NCBI RefSeq assembly: GCF_006968745.1
Contig: NZ_CP030118.1
Coordinates: 6,344,284 to 6,408,283, forward strand
Direction: 5' to 3'
Length of the DNA: 64,000 nucleotides
DNA from: Brasilonema sennae CENA114
GTDB lineage: Bacteria; Cyanobacteriota; Cyanobacteriia; Cyanobacteriales; Nostocaceae
Of this stretch, positions 17,800 through 27,078 are shown piece after piece (the stretch's first letter is position 1; each line of letters starts with the position of its first letter). A program made the position numbers and the translations under genes. The notes under the pieces are model-generated. The model worked only from the letters and a program-made list of their open reading frames with translations, was not told the DNA's origin and did no database searches.

Positions 17800-18583
17800 C
17801 TAAAATTGGCCAGTCTGATTCCCGATAATAGCCCGTCATGTCGTCAAACTTCCGTAGTTCGGCACGGCTTATGCTAAATTCCAGGGAATTCTCTGCCCAT
17901 TGCTGATTCAACTCAGAAAACATGTTAGCAAGATGCTCGTAGTCTAGATTGGGCGCAATTTCTCCAAAATAGCCCAATGTCACATGAGCGCTGAAGTGAT
18001 AATGTTGCTCAATCCCCAACGCCATCAAGTTGGAATTTTGATAAATTGCTCGACGCAAGTTAACAATTTGATCATAGGACGCTTCATCCTGAGGTACTAA
18101 ACAAACGCCTATAGCTCTTGGCATCACCAACAGCCCCTGCATTTGCCAGCGAATGGGGTGAGTTTGCTTCTGCTTGGATTGTTGATACTGCTTAAAGATG
18201 TCCGCAAAGCAAGAGCGTAACTGTTCTTCAAATTTTGGGTTTTTTTCGCGAGCGTCATAGTAAGCACTGTCCCAAATCAAGTCCGCTAAAGTCAAATGAA
18301 AGCTTGCAGGAGGTACAGGTACGATCCAATCAGAGTTGACTCTTAGCTGTAAAAGTTCCTGTTGGTAATCCTGTAAGTGTGCGTAGAAAGTAGAGTTGTC
18401 TGTTTCTTCTTCCCTAGGTGGGGTGATCACTGTATAGCCAGGAAAAGGTGCTGCTTGTCTTCCTTGATCTGAATGCGGCTGAAATTTGGAAGATGTCTGG
18501 ATATGCTGGACCTGAGTTTTGTATGCTTCGCTTAGCGTCATCCGCACTAAACGATTTAAGTAAATTTGATATTTGTCGTCCAA
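17783..18583 (-). CDS. DUF1868 2H-phosphoesterase-like protein
   Basis: 266 residues. Two HxT/S-type motifs (FHLTLAD near residue 95 and AHVTLGYFG near residue 200) fit the 2H phosphoesterase fold, whose members open cyclic phosphodiesters or act on RNA ends. The N-terminal part (HSDQGRQAAPFPGYTVITPP) matches DUF1868 proteins of cyanobacteria. The natural substrate is not known. Overlaps the RDD gene's end by 14 bases, convergently. Confidence 0.8.
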   Translation of the reverse strand: MDDKYQIYLNRLVRMTLSEAYKTQVQHIQTSSKFQPHSDQGRQAAPFPGYTVITPPREEETDNSTFYAHLQDYQQELLQLRVNSDWIVPVPPASFHLTLADLIWDSAYYDAREKNPKFEEQLRSCFADIFKQYQQSKQKQTHPIRWQMQGLLVMPRAIGVCLVPQDEASYDQIVNLRRAIYQNSNLMALGIEQHYHFSAHVTLGYFGEIAPNLDYEHLANMFSELNQQWAENSLEFSISRAELRKFDDMTGYYRESDWPILDFSHD

Positions 18584-18980
18584 CGTTCATATCCTCCTAC
18601 TCCACGCTTATTGATTGTAGGCAAAATCACCTGCATTAAATCAGCGATTTAAAAAGTATTTAGCTTTTATGAGGTAGTACCGCTGCGCAAAAGTCAAAAG
18701 GAGCCAGTGCGTTGGGCGGCTATGCCGACTTGTAGCACCTGGCGTTCAAAAGGAGCCAGTGCGTTGGGCGGCTATGCCGACTTGTAGCACCTGGCGTTCA
18801 AAAGTATTATGGAATGGGCTTTTTAGGGATTTGAAATGGTGAACCCGAAGGGTTGCCCTATTTACGCGCCCGACGTAGTAGTAGGGTGATCAGGAAAATA
18901 AGGAACACAAAGAAATATTATAAATAATGACTACTCTGGTCTGATTGGATCTACTTTCTCTAAAAACAGTGAGGTTCCCT
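18584..18980. other. Intergenic repeats upstream of holA
   Basis: Contains two exact 52-base tandem copies (18695-18746 and 18747-18798; unit with GGAGCCAGTGCGTTGGGCGG and GCACCTGGCG) and a GAACCCGAAGGGTTGCCC palindrome near 18841. An RBS-like GTGAGGT lies 10 bases before the holA start. Confidence 0.75.
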
Positions 18981-19967
18981 ATGCCAGTCTACTTTTACTG
19001 GGGTGAGGATGATTTTGCGATAGAAAAGGCGATCGCTCTTGTGCGCGATCGCATCCTAGATCCCCTGTGGACAAGTTTTAACTACACAGTACTACCTCCA
19101 GATTTACCTGATGCGCCGATCCAAGGATTAAATCAAGTGATGACACCACCCTTTGGCACTGGCGGACGTTTGGTATGGCTTGCCAATACTACCCTCTGCC
19201 AGCAATCCTCAGAGAATGTGTTATCAGAACTGGAGCGAACTTTGCCAGTCATCCCTGAAAATTCATATTTGTTACTCACCAGTAGTCACAAACCAGATGA
19301 ACGCCTCAAATCAACCAAAATTCTGAAAAAATTCGCGGAATTCAAAGAATTTTCTTTAATTCCGCCTTGGAAGACGGAACTACTGATGCAGTCTGTCAGT
19401 CAAGCTGCTCAAACAGTAGGAGTAAAACTAACTCAATCGAGTGTAGAGATGTTGGCGGATGCTGTAGGCAATAATACACGCCTTCTCTACAGTGAGTTGG
19501 AGAAATTACGGCTTTACGCTGAAGGTAGCAATCAACCTTTGGACACAGAAGCCGTCGCTCAGTTAGTCCGAAATACCACTCAAAATAGCCTACAATTAGC
19601 CGCAACAATCAGAATAGGGGACACTGCTAGAGCCTTAGGGATATTAATTGATCTTATTAACGCTTGTGAACCTCCTTTGCGAATAGTTGCCACCTTGATT
19701 GGGCAATTTCGCACTTGGTTATGGGTCAAGCTCATGGTAGAAAGTGGTGAGCGCAATTCACAAGTTATTGCTAAAGCTGCGGAGATAGGCAACCCCAATC
19801 GCATTTACTATCTACAGAAAGAAATTCAATATGTTTCTGTACAGCAACTTATTGCTAGTTTACCTATATTGTTAGATTTAGAAGTTAGCCTCAAACAAGG
19901 AGTTTCAGAGATGTCCACACTACAGACTAAAGTCATAGAGCTTTGTCAAGTCTATCAAAGAACTTAA
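18981..19967 (+). CDS. holA: DNA polymerase III delta subunit
   Basis: 328 residues from the Met at 18981 (MPVYFYWGEDDFAIEKA). HolA is the clamp-loader subunit that opens the beta sliding clamp. The family's N-terminal AAA-like domain shows YLLLTSSHKPDERLK and the C-terminal region shows NTRLLYSELEKLRLYA and RIGDTARALGIL...LRIVATLIGQFRTWL. Length is normal. An in-frame ATG-less extension of 12 codons upstream exists but lacks family similarity, and an RBS-like GAGGT fits the chosen start. Confidence 0.92.
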   Translation: MPVYFYWGEDDFAIEKAIALVRDRILDPLWTSFNYTVLPPDLPDAPIQGLNQVMTPPFGTGGRLVWLANTTLCQQSSENVLSELERTLPVIPENSYLLLTSSHKPDERLKSTKILKKFAEFKEFSLIPPWKTELLMQSVSQAAQTVGVKLTQSSVEMLADAVGNNTRLLYSELEKLRLYAEGSNQPLDTEAVAQLVRNTTQNSLQLAATIRIGDTARALGILIDLINACEPPLRIVATLIGQFRTWLWVKLMVESGERNSQVIAKAAEIGNPNRIYYLQKEIQYVSVQQLIASLPILLDLEVSLKQGVSEMSTLQTKVIELCQVYQRT

Positions 19968-20073
19968 CCAAAAAAATAAACATTTTGTTGCTTGAGTGTT
20001 TTCTGGAACTTCTCACTCATAAAATAATTCACAGTAATTAAGATATCCCGACTGTAGTTGTTGCATCAAAAAA

Positions 20074-20553
20074 ATGAAAAGATATTACCATCATTTTTTC
20101 CGACTTAGTTTAATTCCGATAATTGCCCAATCCTTATTTCTGGGCACAGTTGTAACTGCAACTTTGGTTTCTAGTACTTTAGTTTTGAGTTCAAAAGCCG
20201 ATGCTCAAGCTCCACAAGGAGTTAATTCTGGTGAACTTAAAAACTATGCCAGAGCTATGCTAAGAATGGAGCCTGAGCGTCAACAAGCCTTTGACGAAAT
20301 AAAAAAAATTATGAATGCTGGAGATGTTCCAAAGATTGTTTGTAACGATAACAACAGCTTAAATGGTCTTCCTGGTAAAGCAAGAGATATTGCTGTCAAT
20401 TACTGCCAACGCTATCAAAAAGTTGTTGAAGATAATGGTCTTTCAATTGATAGGTACAACACAATTACGACACAGGTTCAAGGTAATGAAGATTTAAAAC
20501 GGAAGATGTACAATGAATTACTTCGGCAACAAAAAGTGCCTAAATCTCTGTAA
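20074..20553 (+). CDS. DUF4168 secreted protein
   Basis: 159 residues. A signal peptide (hydrophobic stretch to about residue 44, ending SKADAQA) precedes a helical DUF4168 domain (NYARAMLRMEPERQQAFDEIKKIM...YCQRYQKVVEDNGLSIDRYNTIT). DUF4168 proteins are exported in cyanobacteria and other Gram-negatives; their function is unknown. The domain carries two cysteines (about residues 90 and 111) that could form a disulfide. A stand-alone gene. Confidence 0.85.
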   Translation: MKRYYHHFFRLSLIPIIAQSLFLGTVVTATLVSSTLVLSSKADAQAPQGVNSGELKNYARAMLRMEPERQQAFDEIKKIMNAGDVPKIVCNDNNSLNGLPGKARDIAVNYCQRYQKVVEDNGLSIDRYNTITTQVQGNEDLKRKMYNELLRQQKVPKSL

Positions 20554-21371
20554 AAAAAATCAAAAAAAATCTTGATTGTCCTGGTTAAAATGATATAAGC
20601 ATTTTAGATCTTGTAACTCTTCAGAAAAGAGCAAACCTCATAGTCGATAATTTGATGTCGAACCTTTTGGTAAGAGAATTATGGTAACAGTGTGTCATAC
20701 TAACGCCATTTTAAAAATATCTATTTAACGTCCACTCTTGCCGTGTCGCAGGTATACCAAGAGTCCGTAGGTTACATACAACCAAGCCTGCACGAAAGCA
20801 AGAGCGTTAGCACGTCAAGAACGTCAACAAGAGAATAAGTCATCTTGTAGTGAGAAGGAAGCTATTTTGAAATGCACAACTTGTTAGGAATTTAGTTGCA
20901 ATTAGTATTTATTTTGTCAACGCACATGTTGATATACATATTTTATAAAAAATAGAAAAATGTCAGATTGAGCGTTATGCAGAAAAACAAAGCTTTTCGG
21001 AAATTTCACCTTTTGGAAACCCCCAAAAACTAAGCATCTTTACTTTACTCAAAATGACATTTATGTATCAAATATCCCGTTTTTTGTAGTGAGTACATAA
21101 TAAACGATTCTCATACAGTCAGAAAGTACCCTTAGGGGTACTCTTTTTATCAAGAACTATCAAACCACCAGTAAACACAAGAAAAAATTAATCTGTCACC
21201 TTTGCGATGATCGCCCCTTCAAGATAAACATAGCCTATGGCTTACACCACCACTGAGTTAAACAGCTAGCAAAGCAGTGTCTTGTGAAGGAAATACCTGT
21301 AAAAGCCAAAATAAAAAACGCTTTGAATCTCCTAATTTTATTTTTATATATAATTCTTTTATTGAAAAAGC
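20554..21371. other. Long gene-free region with an orphan terminator
   Basis: About 800 AT-rich bases with no convincing reading frame. Direct short motifs recur (AAGAGCGTTAGCACGTCAAGAACGTCAAC near 20802). The only clear signal is the hairpin at 21125-21148, far from either neighbouring gene's end, so a small RNA could be made here. Confidence 0.5.
21125..21148 (+). terminator. Rho-independent terminator without an obvious gene
   Basis: Stem AGTACCC and GGGTACT (21125-21131 and 21136-21142), loop TTAG, then CTTTTT. It faces the plus strand. The preceding protein gene on that strand ends 570 bases upstream. Confidence 0.7.
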
Positions 21372-22031
21372 TTAATCTTCACAATTTAAAAATGCTTGTC
21401 GCTTTGCATGAATATTTCTCATGTGCTTTTTCACTGTATTCATAGAAATGTAAAGTTGCTCAGCAATTTCTTTATAGCTAAGTTTTCTTCTATAAAGATA
21501 CCAAATCTCTGCTTCTCGTGGTGTTAATTTGTATTTAGCTACTTCTAAAATTGCAAGATTTTTTAATGATTCATATTTGTTTTCCATACTCACTAATAGA
21601 TAAGAACTATTACACTTTTCTAAATTAAGCCATCTAACACGAACAGAAAAAACTTTTGACTTATCTACTACAATCTCATGAGATATAATCATCGTTTTTT
21701 TGGCTATAATACTACGGTTTTCCAATAAAGTCTCGCAAAGACACCAGATAGCAGGTGGTATACAATTTGAGTTGGAACTGTCTTGATTAATTTCAGAAAC
21801 GATACTACAAGCAGATGTATTTGCATGAATCAGTTCGCCTGTCTCGTTTAAAAGTAAAATACCGTCTTGTAAGCCTTCAATAACTTCTTGGAAAAAATAA
21901 GCTCGCTGAGAATCATGCAACTCTATATTATCTAACAGTTGTCGTTGAAATGTTTTTTCTCTAGGTCTACGTGAGATTGTTCTTGTGGTGATCATGGGAC
22001 ATACTTTATTATTCACAACACTATTCTTCAT
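21372..22031 (-). CDS. PAS-like plus LuxR-type HTH transcription regulator
   Basis: 219 residues. A PAS-like sensor (GLQDGILLLNETGELIHANTSACSI, about residues 50-150) is joined to a C-terminal LuxR/NarL HTH (LTPREAEIWYLYRRKLSYKEIAEQLYISMNTVKKHMRNI). There is no receiver domain, so a small ligand or redox signal sensed by the PAS part would drive DNA binding. An alternative start is the Met 12 codons in. Flanked by long non-coding regions on both sides; the targets are unknown. Confidence 0.85.
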   Translation of the reverse strand: MKNSVVNNKVCPMITTRTISRRPREKTFQRQLLDNIELHDSQRAYFFQEVIEGLQDGILLLNETGELIHANTSACSIVSEINQDSSNSNCIPPAIWCLCETLLENRSIIAKKTMIISHEIVVDKSKVFSVRVRWLNLEKCNSSYLLVSMENKYESLKNLAILEVAKYKLTPREAEIWYLYRRKLSYKEIAEQLYISMNTVKKHMRNIHAKRQAFLNCED

Positions 22032-22562
22032 TTAGTCGTCTTTTGATGTTGAAAATATGTACCTTAATTGTCTGCATAATATTGCAGAACAATGACACAT
22101 AAAAATGCAAATGAGTGTGTCATAAAGAACATGGCACACATGAGAGTGAATTTTCAGAAGTTTTTATAGCCTTCTTAACAACTTAATATTGAATACACCT
22201 GTTAAAGACTCTATTTCGGATATAAATTTTGTAAGTGTAAATTAATTTCTTTATATTCTAATTGTTATAAAAGCGTTGCTTTTTTTAGACTCTAGGGAGA
22301 GTATTTTAAGCAATACCATAATATAAAAAATTAAGCAATAGCATTAGAATTTGCTTATTGATAATCTGCCTTCATGGTACAAGCCCCCGGATTCATGAGC
22401 CACTGCACAGGCGGGAGTTAAGCGATTTGTAAGCGCAAGGCGCACGTCCAAAGGGCATAGCAGCGTATCCGCAAGAGTTAGCATGTGGCGTGGGATCAAT
22501 TCCATTATCCAAAATCTAATATCCAAAATTGTCTGACGCAAGCTTTTGTGTTTAACAGCTTA
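22032..22562. other. Gene-free region with repeat segment
   Basis: AT-rich promoter region of the LuxR-type gene, then a repeat-rich part at 22370-22540. This includes AAGCCCCCGGATTCATGAGCC, GCGCAAGGCGCACGTCCAAAGGGC and the common ATCCAAAATCTAATATCCAAAATT. The AAGCCCCCGG segment resembles ends of IS200/IS605-type elements, but too little is left for a firm call. Confidence 0.45.
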
Positions 22563-23333
22563 TCAAGCAAATAATTTAAATCTTGCTAGGTGGGTTTCAA
22601 TGGCTTGAGGCAAGATTTTACTGAGTTCTTTAGTGTCTCGAAATTGCAAAATTTGTGATGGTGGTAAGTCAAAAGGAAACTGCCCTGCTATATCTGAGCG
22701 CTCCATTTGGGCTAGTAGAATTTGCTCTGAGCGCTTACTTTGAATAGCATAACCAATTTCAATACAGACATATGGGCTAGGAAGCAGTAGATCCGTTTCT
22801 TTACCATCAACTTTAGTAATAGGTGTCGTGTCAGCAATAAACAACAAACTTCTATGAATTTTTCGCATTATTGTTCGGCTGAGTCGTACAGAACCTTCCT
22901 TGGGACGGAAAGACTCTACCAAAGATAGAGGTAAACGCGAGCGCAAGTTTAAAATTTCCAAACTCTGAAGTAGTCCTTCTCGTAAAGCCTCACTTGCAAC
23001 TGAATACTCAGTTTGATAGCACAAAAAAATTGTGGGTTCTAACTGCGCTAACACAGCCTGCTTGGTGAAATATATTTCGTGACTTATCAAGTCAATATTA
23101 GCGACACAATAACCACCACTACCTTCAACATAAAATTCAACGTTTTCTCCTTCTAGATAGCGCCCGAACCATAGGGATTTTCTGACTTCCTGACTCTCTT
23201 CCAAGAAGTCCGCTCTTAGCCCTGATTTCAGCAGGCTTTTCTTACTGAGGCGAATATCCGGCGGACGTTTTTCCAGTTCTGGAATCGGCTCATAATTCTC
23301 TAGATACCATGCTCTAAGAGCAATTATTGACAT
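22563..23333 (-). CDS. Candidate TIR-like (Cap12-type) domain protein
   Basis: 256 residues, not recognised with certainty. The C-terminal half reads like TIR-like or nucleoside-deoxyribosyltransferase-like effectors. SLLFIADTTPI is followed by PSPYVCIEIGYAIQSKRSEQILLAQ, where the Glu-x-Gly-Tyr is in the place of the catalytic Glu of NAD-cleaving enzymes, then GQFPFDLPPSQILQFRD. The N-terminal half includes TIFLCYQTEYSVASEALRE, which fits the first strand of such a fold. CBASS and related defence effectors use this domain to degrade NAD. No cyclase or other CBASS gene lies beside it, so it may stand alone. Confidence 0.5.
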   Translation of the reverse strand: MSIIALRAWYLENYEPIPELEKRPPDIRLSKKSLLKSGLRADFLEESQEVRKSLWFGRYLEGENVEFYVEGSGGYCVANIDLISHEIYFTKQAVLAQLEPTIFLCYQTEYSVASEALREGLLQSLEILNLRSRLPLSLVESFRPKEGSVRLSRTIMRKIHRSLLFIADTTPITKVDGKETDLLLPSPYVCIEIGYAIQSKRSEQILLAQMERSDIAGQFPFDLPPSQILQFRDTKELSKILPQAIETHLARFKLFA

Positions 23334-23948
23334 AAGACGCTATTTCAGGTGTCTCTTTTTATTCAACTTTGTACAAGCTTACACCCAGATGCCTTCTGAA
23401 GAAATACGCTTAACAGGGAACAACAGAAGTCGGCACCGGTGGGAAGCTTCTAAATAACAACAACACCCAAACTTCTACTACATGAGTTATTTCCTCTTAT
23501 TGTTAATTATAGCTAGGCGGGAACTGTTAGTGGGATAACAATCGTCAAAAGCTACAAGGACAAGGAAATGAAGCAGTAGGAGAATGGAACAATTTCTTAC
23601 CCTTGTGCTTGTGCCTGTCCCTCTTTCTCTTCCCATTTGAGGGCTGCGTGGTTAACAATCAATTAAATGTGTTCCAAATGATTTAACGTGATGCCCAAAA
23701 CACCAAATCGTACACCGTATACCTTCTACTGGAAAATGCTCACCGTGAAAAAACCCGTTTTCCAACAATTCAAAAATTTTAGAAGTGGTATGGTGGCGAA
23801 CCTGTGCCGAAGTCTGCTTCTAATGACAATATCCGGGTACCAATCAAAAATATTTAGTCCTGAGTACATGATCGTGCGTCTGTCTCGGATTGTGGCTATT
23901 CGGGTAAAACCCATTTTTTGCTCTAGTGTGGAAAGATTTACCTAAATC
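23334..23948. other. Gene-free region upstream of mltA
   Basis: No supported gene. A reading frame of 85 codons at 23688-23945 has no recognisable content. The segment 23560-23640 is a T/C-rich repeat (CCTTGTGCTTGTGCCTGTCC), a family common between cyanobacterial genes. Confidence 0.5.
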
Positions 23949-25247
23949 ATGAGAAAAACGCTTACTTTATTTTTCTTGAGTCTAGGAGTTGCTCTTTTTA
24001 TTCCACTTTGCTCAGTTTTTGCTCAGGTTCCTGACTTATCACCGATACCAATACCAGTCCCAAGCCAACCTGAGACTTTGCCAGTGCCAGTGCCAGTGCC
24101 AGTGCCAGTGCCAGTACCCAAACCCACTCAATTTAGACACCTTATATCAGCATTAACGCCTGTAAATGTGGCGAGAATCTGTAGCTCTTCATACAATTGC
24201 TTGGGTTGGGATGAGCAAATTTGGGGTGAAAATGGCAAAGCAGGCGATAGCAAGGCACTCTTAGCAGCAATAGATAACAGCTTGTCTTACTTAACAACTA
24301 ATAAGGCTGCAACAATTTATCGAAATTATCCGATTCGAGGGATTACCCTTGATCGCGTCCGACGTAGTTTGCTGCGTTTCCGCCAGCTGGTTGTTAGCTA
24401 TGATTCACCAGCACAACTGCAAGCTGCTATTCGTCAGGAGTTTGTCTTTTACCAGTCTTCTGGAAATGATCACAATGGTAACGTGAGGTTTACTGCTTAT
24501 TACGAGCCTGTATATACCGCGAGTCGCGTACGCACACCAGTCTATCAGTATCCCATTTATCGACGACCATACGACTTTGAGAGATGGGCGAAACCACATC
24601 CAAAACGGGTTGATTTAGAAGGAAAAGATGCTTTACTCGGGGATAGAAGCCGCTTACGTGGTTTGGAGTTATTTTGGTTTGCCAATCGCTTTGATGCGTA
24701 CATGATTCAAATTCAAGGTTCTGCCCAACTCACGTTAACTGATGGTACGACAACATCTGTGGGTTATGGAGGTGCAACAGATTACCCGTGGACAAGCATC
24801 GGGCGAGAACTGGCGAAAGATGGCAAACTTCCCTTGAGTGGTTTAACATTACCAGTTATGACTCAGTATTTTCAGCAGAACCCAAACCAGATGGATATTT
24901 ATCTGCCGCGCTGGAAACGCTTCGTCTTCTTCCAGGAAACTGGTGGTGCACCTGCAACAGGAAGTATCCGCGTCCCTGTCACAGCAGAACGTTCTATTGC
25001 AACTGATAAATCTGTTATGCCTCCAGGAGCACTAGCGCTTATTAACACCAGTGTGCCTTTTCCCACTGAAGGTGGACAGCTTGCGTATCGTACTGTAAGC
25101 CGCTACGTGCTTGATCAAGATACAGGAAGCGCTATTAAAGGACCAGGACGAGTTGATTATTTTATGGGAACTGGCAAATTAGCTGGCGATCGCGCTGGTG
25201 TCACAGGCGGCAATGGTAAGCTGTATTATTTATTGTTGAAGCAATAA
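23949..25247 (+). CDS. mltA: Membrane-bound lytic murein transglycosylase A
   Basis: 432 residues. A signal peptide (LTLFFLSLGVALFIPLCSVFA) is followed by a Pro-Val linker (VPVPVPVP, encoded by tandem CCAGTG) and the MltA domain. Motifs seen are FTAYYEPVYTASRVR, GLELFWFANRFDAYMIQIQGSAQL and a C-terminal 3D domain ending DYFMGTG. The acidic residue in that domain is the family's catalyst. It cuts peptidoglycan to 1,6-anhydro-muropeptides in the periplasm. The repeat-coded linker is likely variable in length between strains. Confidence 0.92.
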   Translation: MRKTLTLFFLSLGVALFIPLCSVFAQVPDLSPIPIPVPSQPETLPVPVPVPVPVPVPKPTQFRHLISALTPVNVARICSSSYNCLGWDEQIWGENGKAGDSKALLAAIDNSLSYLTTNKAATIYRNYPIRGITLDRVRRSLLRFRQLVVSYDSPAQLQAAIRQEFVFYQSSGNDHNGNVRFTAYYEPVYTASRVRTPVYQYPIYRRPYDFERWAKPHPKRVDLEGKDALLGDRSRLRGLELFWFANRFDAYMIQIQGSAQLTLTDGTTTSVGYGGATDYPWTSIGRELAKDGKLPLSGLTLPVMTQYFQQNPNQMDIYLPRWKRFVFFQETGGAPATGSIRVPVTAERSIATDKSVMPPGALALINTSVPFPTEGGQLAYRTVSRYVLDQDTGSAIKGPGRVDYFMGTGKLAGDRAGVTGGNGKLYYLLLKQ

Positions 25248-25466
25248 CTCTGGCAACTTTATCAATCTTTTCTTCTAAGGTAATTTGTCAAGCTAATACT
25301 ACCTGTAAATATAGTTGTAGGGTGTTTTGAAGCGCAGATGCATGCAGATGTACACAGATAATATATTTGTGTTTATCTGTATGCATCTTACAAAGTGGCA
25401 GGCTGAAGGTTCACTACCTGCAAAGAACATAATCCTAATCAAAAGCAACAATTATTTTACATAACC

Positions 25467-26519
25467 ATGAAATTCAGTAAAATTGTAGAAAAACTTGGTG
25501 ATAGCGGCTCCTGCAATAGCTTCTGTTTCGACAAAGAAAATGACCCAGAAATTACAGGGGTTACACCAGTTGATGAAGCGACAACGGGTACTCTCAGCTA
25601 CATCGAAGGAGCAAAATTTGCTTCTATGGTTAGCAAGACGAGTGCTAGTGCTTTAATTTTACCTGCAGATGAAACATTACAGGCGCAAGCACAAGAACGG
25701 AGTATTGTTTGGATTGCAACGCCAGAACCACGATTGTTATTTGCCAAAGCGATCGCATTATTTTATAAACCCTGGCGTCCAACTCCAGAAATTCATCCCA
25801 CTGCAGTTATTCACCCCACAGCAAAAATTGGGCAACAAGTGTATGTCGGTGCTCATGTTGTGATTCAGCAGGGAGTAGAAATTGGCGATGATGTGTGCAT
25901 TCATCCTAATGTGGTGATTTATCCAGATGCTAAGATAGGCGATCGCACAACCTTACACGCCAATTGCACCATCCACGAACGGACTCGTATTGGTGCAGAT
26001 TGTACGATTCACAGTGGTGCTGTGATTGGTTCAGAAGGCTTTGGCTTTGTTCCCAGTTCCACTGGTTGGGTAAAAATGGAACAATCCGGCTGCACTGTTT
26101 TAGAAGATCATGTAGAAGTCGGCTGTAATAGCGCTATTGACCGCCCAGCCGTAGGAGAAACACGGATAGGTCGCCATACTATAATTGACAATTTAGTGCA
26201 AATAGGTCACGGTTGTCAAGTTGGTACTAGATGTGCTATAGCAGGTCAAGTTGGTATAGCCGGAGGTGTGAAAGTTGGCAATGGTGTTATCTTGGCTGGA
26301 CAGGTGGGAATTGCCAATCAGGTGAAGATTGGGGATAGGGCGATCGCATCTGCAAAAACTGGAATTCATAATGATATCGCACCAGGTGAAATTGTTTCTG
26401 GAAGTCCATCTTTGCCGCACAAACAGTACTTGAAGGTGTCAGCTATTCTCGCTCGCTTACCGGAGATGTATCAAACGCTGAAACAGTTACAGCGTCAGAT
26501 TAATAATGGTAATGGTTAG
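25467..26519 (+). CDS. lpxD: UDP-3-O-acylglucosamine N-acyltransferase LpxD
   Basis: 350 residues. A uridine-binding N-terminal domain is followed by a left-handed beta helix of hexapeptide repeats (IHPTAVIHPTAKIGQQVYVGAHVVIQQGVEIGDDVCIHPNV) and C-terminal helices. The catalytic histidine region is IDNLVQIGHGCQVG. LpxD adds the second acyl chain in lipid A synthesis; cyanobacterial lipid A is simple, so acyl choice may differ. No other lpx gene is adjacent. It is 219 bases downstream of mltA on the same strand. Confidence 0.93.
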   Translation: MKFSKIVEKLGDSGSCNSFCFDKENDPEITGVTPVDEATTGTLSYIEGAKFASMVSKTSASALILPADETLQAQAQERSIVWIATPEPRLLFAKAIALFYKPWRPTPEIHPTAVIHPTAKIGQQVYVGAHVVIQQGVEIGDDVCIHPNVVIYPDAKIGDRTTLHANCTIHERTRIGADCTIHSGAVIGSEGFGFVPSSTGWVKMEQSGCTVLEDHVEVGCNSAIDRPAVGETRIGRHTIIDNLVQIGHGCQVGTRCAIAGQVGIAGGVKVGNGVILAGQVGIANQVKIGDRAIASAKTGIHNDIAPGEIVSGSPSLPHKQYLKVSAILARLPEMYQTLKQLQRQINNGNG

Positions 26520-26700
26520 GGGAGCATCCCAAATGTGCAAATTGCCCGCACTTCGTGCCGCTTCGCTAACAGACTGGAAGTCTGGGGCTACACAAACAAA
26601 GCCTGCCTCCGCAGGCTCTAATTAGTCCGCGCAGGCGGACTTCGCTTGTGTAGCCGCGATTTCTAATCGCCAGGTATTTTTGCAAAATTGGGATGCTCCC
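26520..26700. repeat. 181-base MITE-like palindromic element
   Basis: GGGAGCATCCCAA (26520-26532) and its exact complement TTGGGATGCTCCC (26688-26700) bound a GC-rich core. The core holds AGACTGGAAGTCTGGGGC, CCTGCCTCCGCAGG and CCGCGCAGGCGG, each a small hairpin. It starts one base after the lpxD stop and could fold in its transcript. Confidence 0.8.
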
Positions 26701-27078
26701 ATGGTTAGTGGCTGCTGAAATACACATTTACTCAATCTCTTTTATCCCGCGTTGATTTCACCTCACCCTCGCTTTTAGCTGCGCTAAAATCTTTCCCTCT
26801 CCTTACTAAGGAGAGGGATGCCCGATAGGGCAGGGTGAGGTTTTGCGCGAACGAGTGGAAATCCAAGAACTTGTGTGTACACTGTAGCCTTGCTAAGGGG
26901 AGAGGCAGTTTTGGCGTCAGACAAAACCGGGGTGGGGTTATGCAACGCAATTATTCGCGAAAAAATTCCAGTTTGCTTCACTTGAAGAGGGAAAAAAGAA
27001 AAGAGCAAAGAGGAAAAGGACAAAAGTACAAAATAATACTAAGTAACTGAGAATATTCTACCCACCAAATAAACGCCT
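26701..27078. other. Repeat-rich gap after lpxD
   Basis: Holds another CCTCACCC palindromic repeat (about 26760-26845, with CTCTCC pairing GGAGAG) and a partial relative near 26895-26940. No gene is visible. Confidence 0.7.

Noticed and set aside
22370..22420. IS200/IS605 right end
   Set aside because: Only a short AAGCCCCCGG similarity and no tnpA or tnpB sequence nearby.
23688..23945. 85-codon frame before mltA
   Set aside because: No recognisable domain or ribosome site, and it lies in a region with an open frame on the other strand as well.
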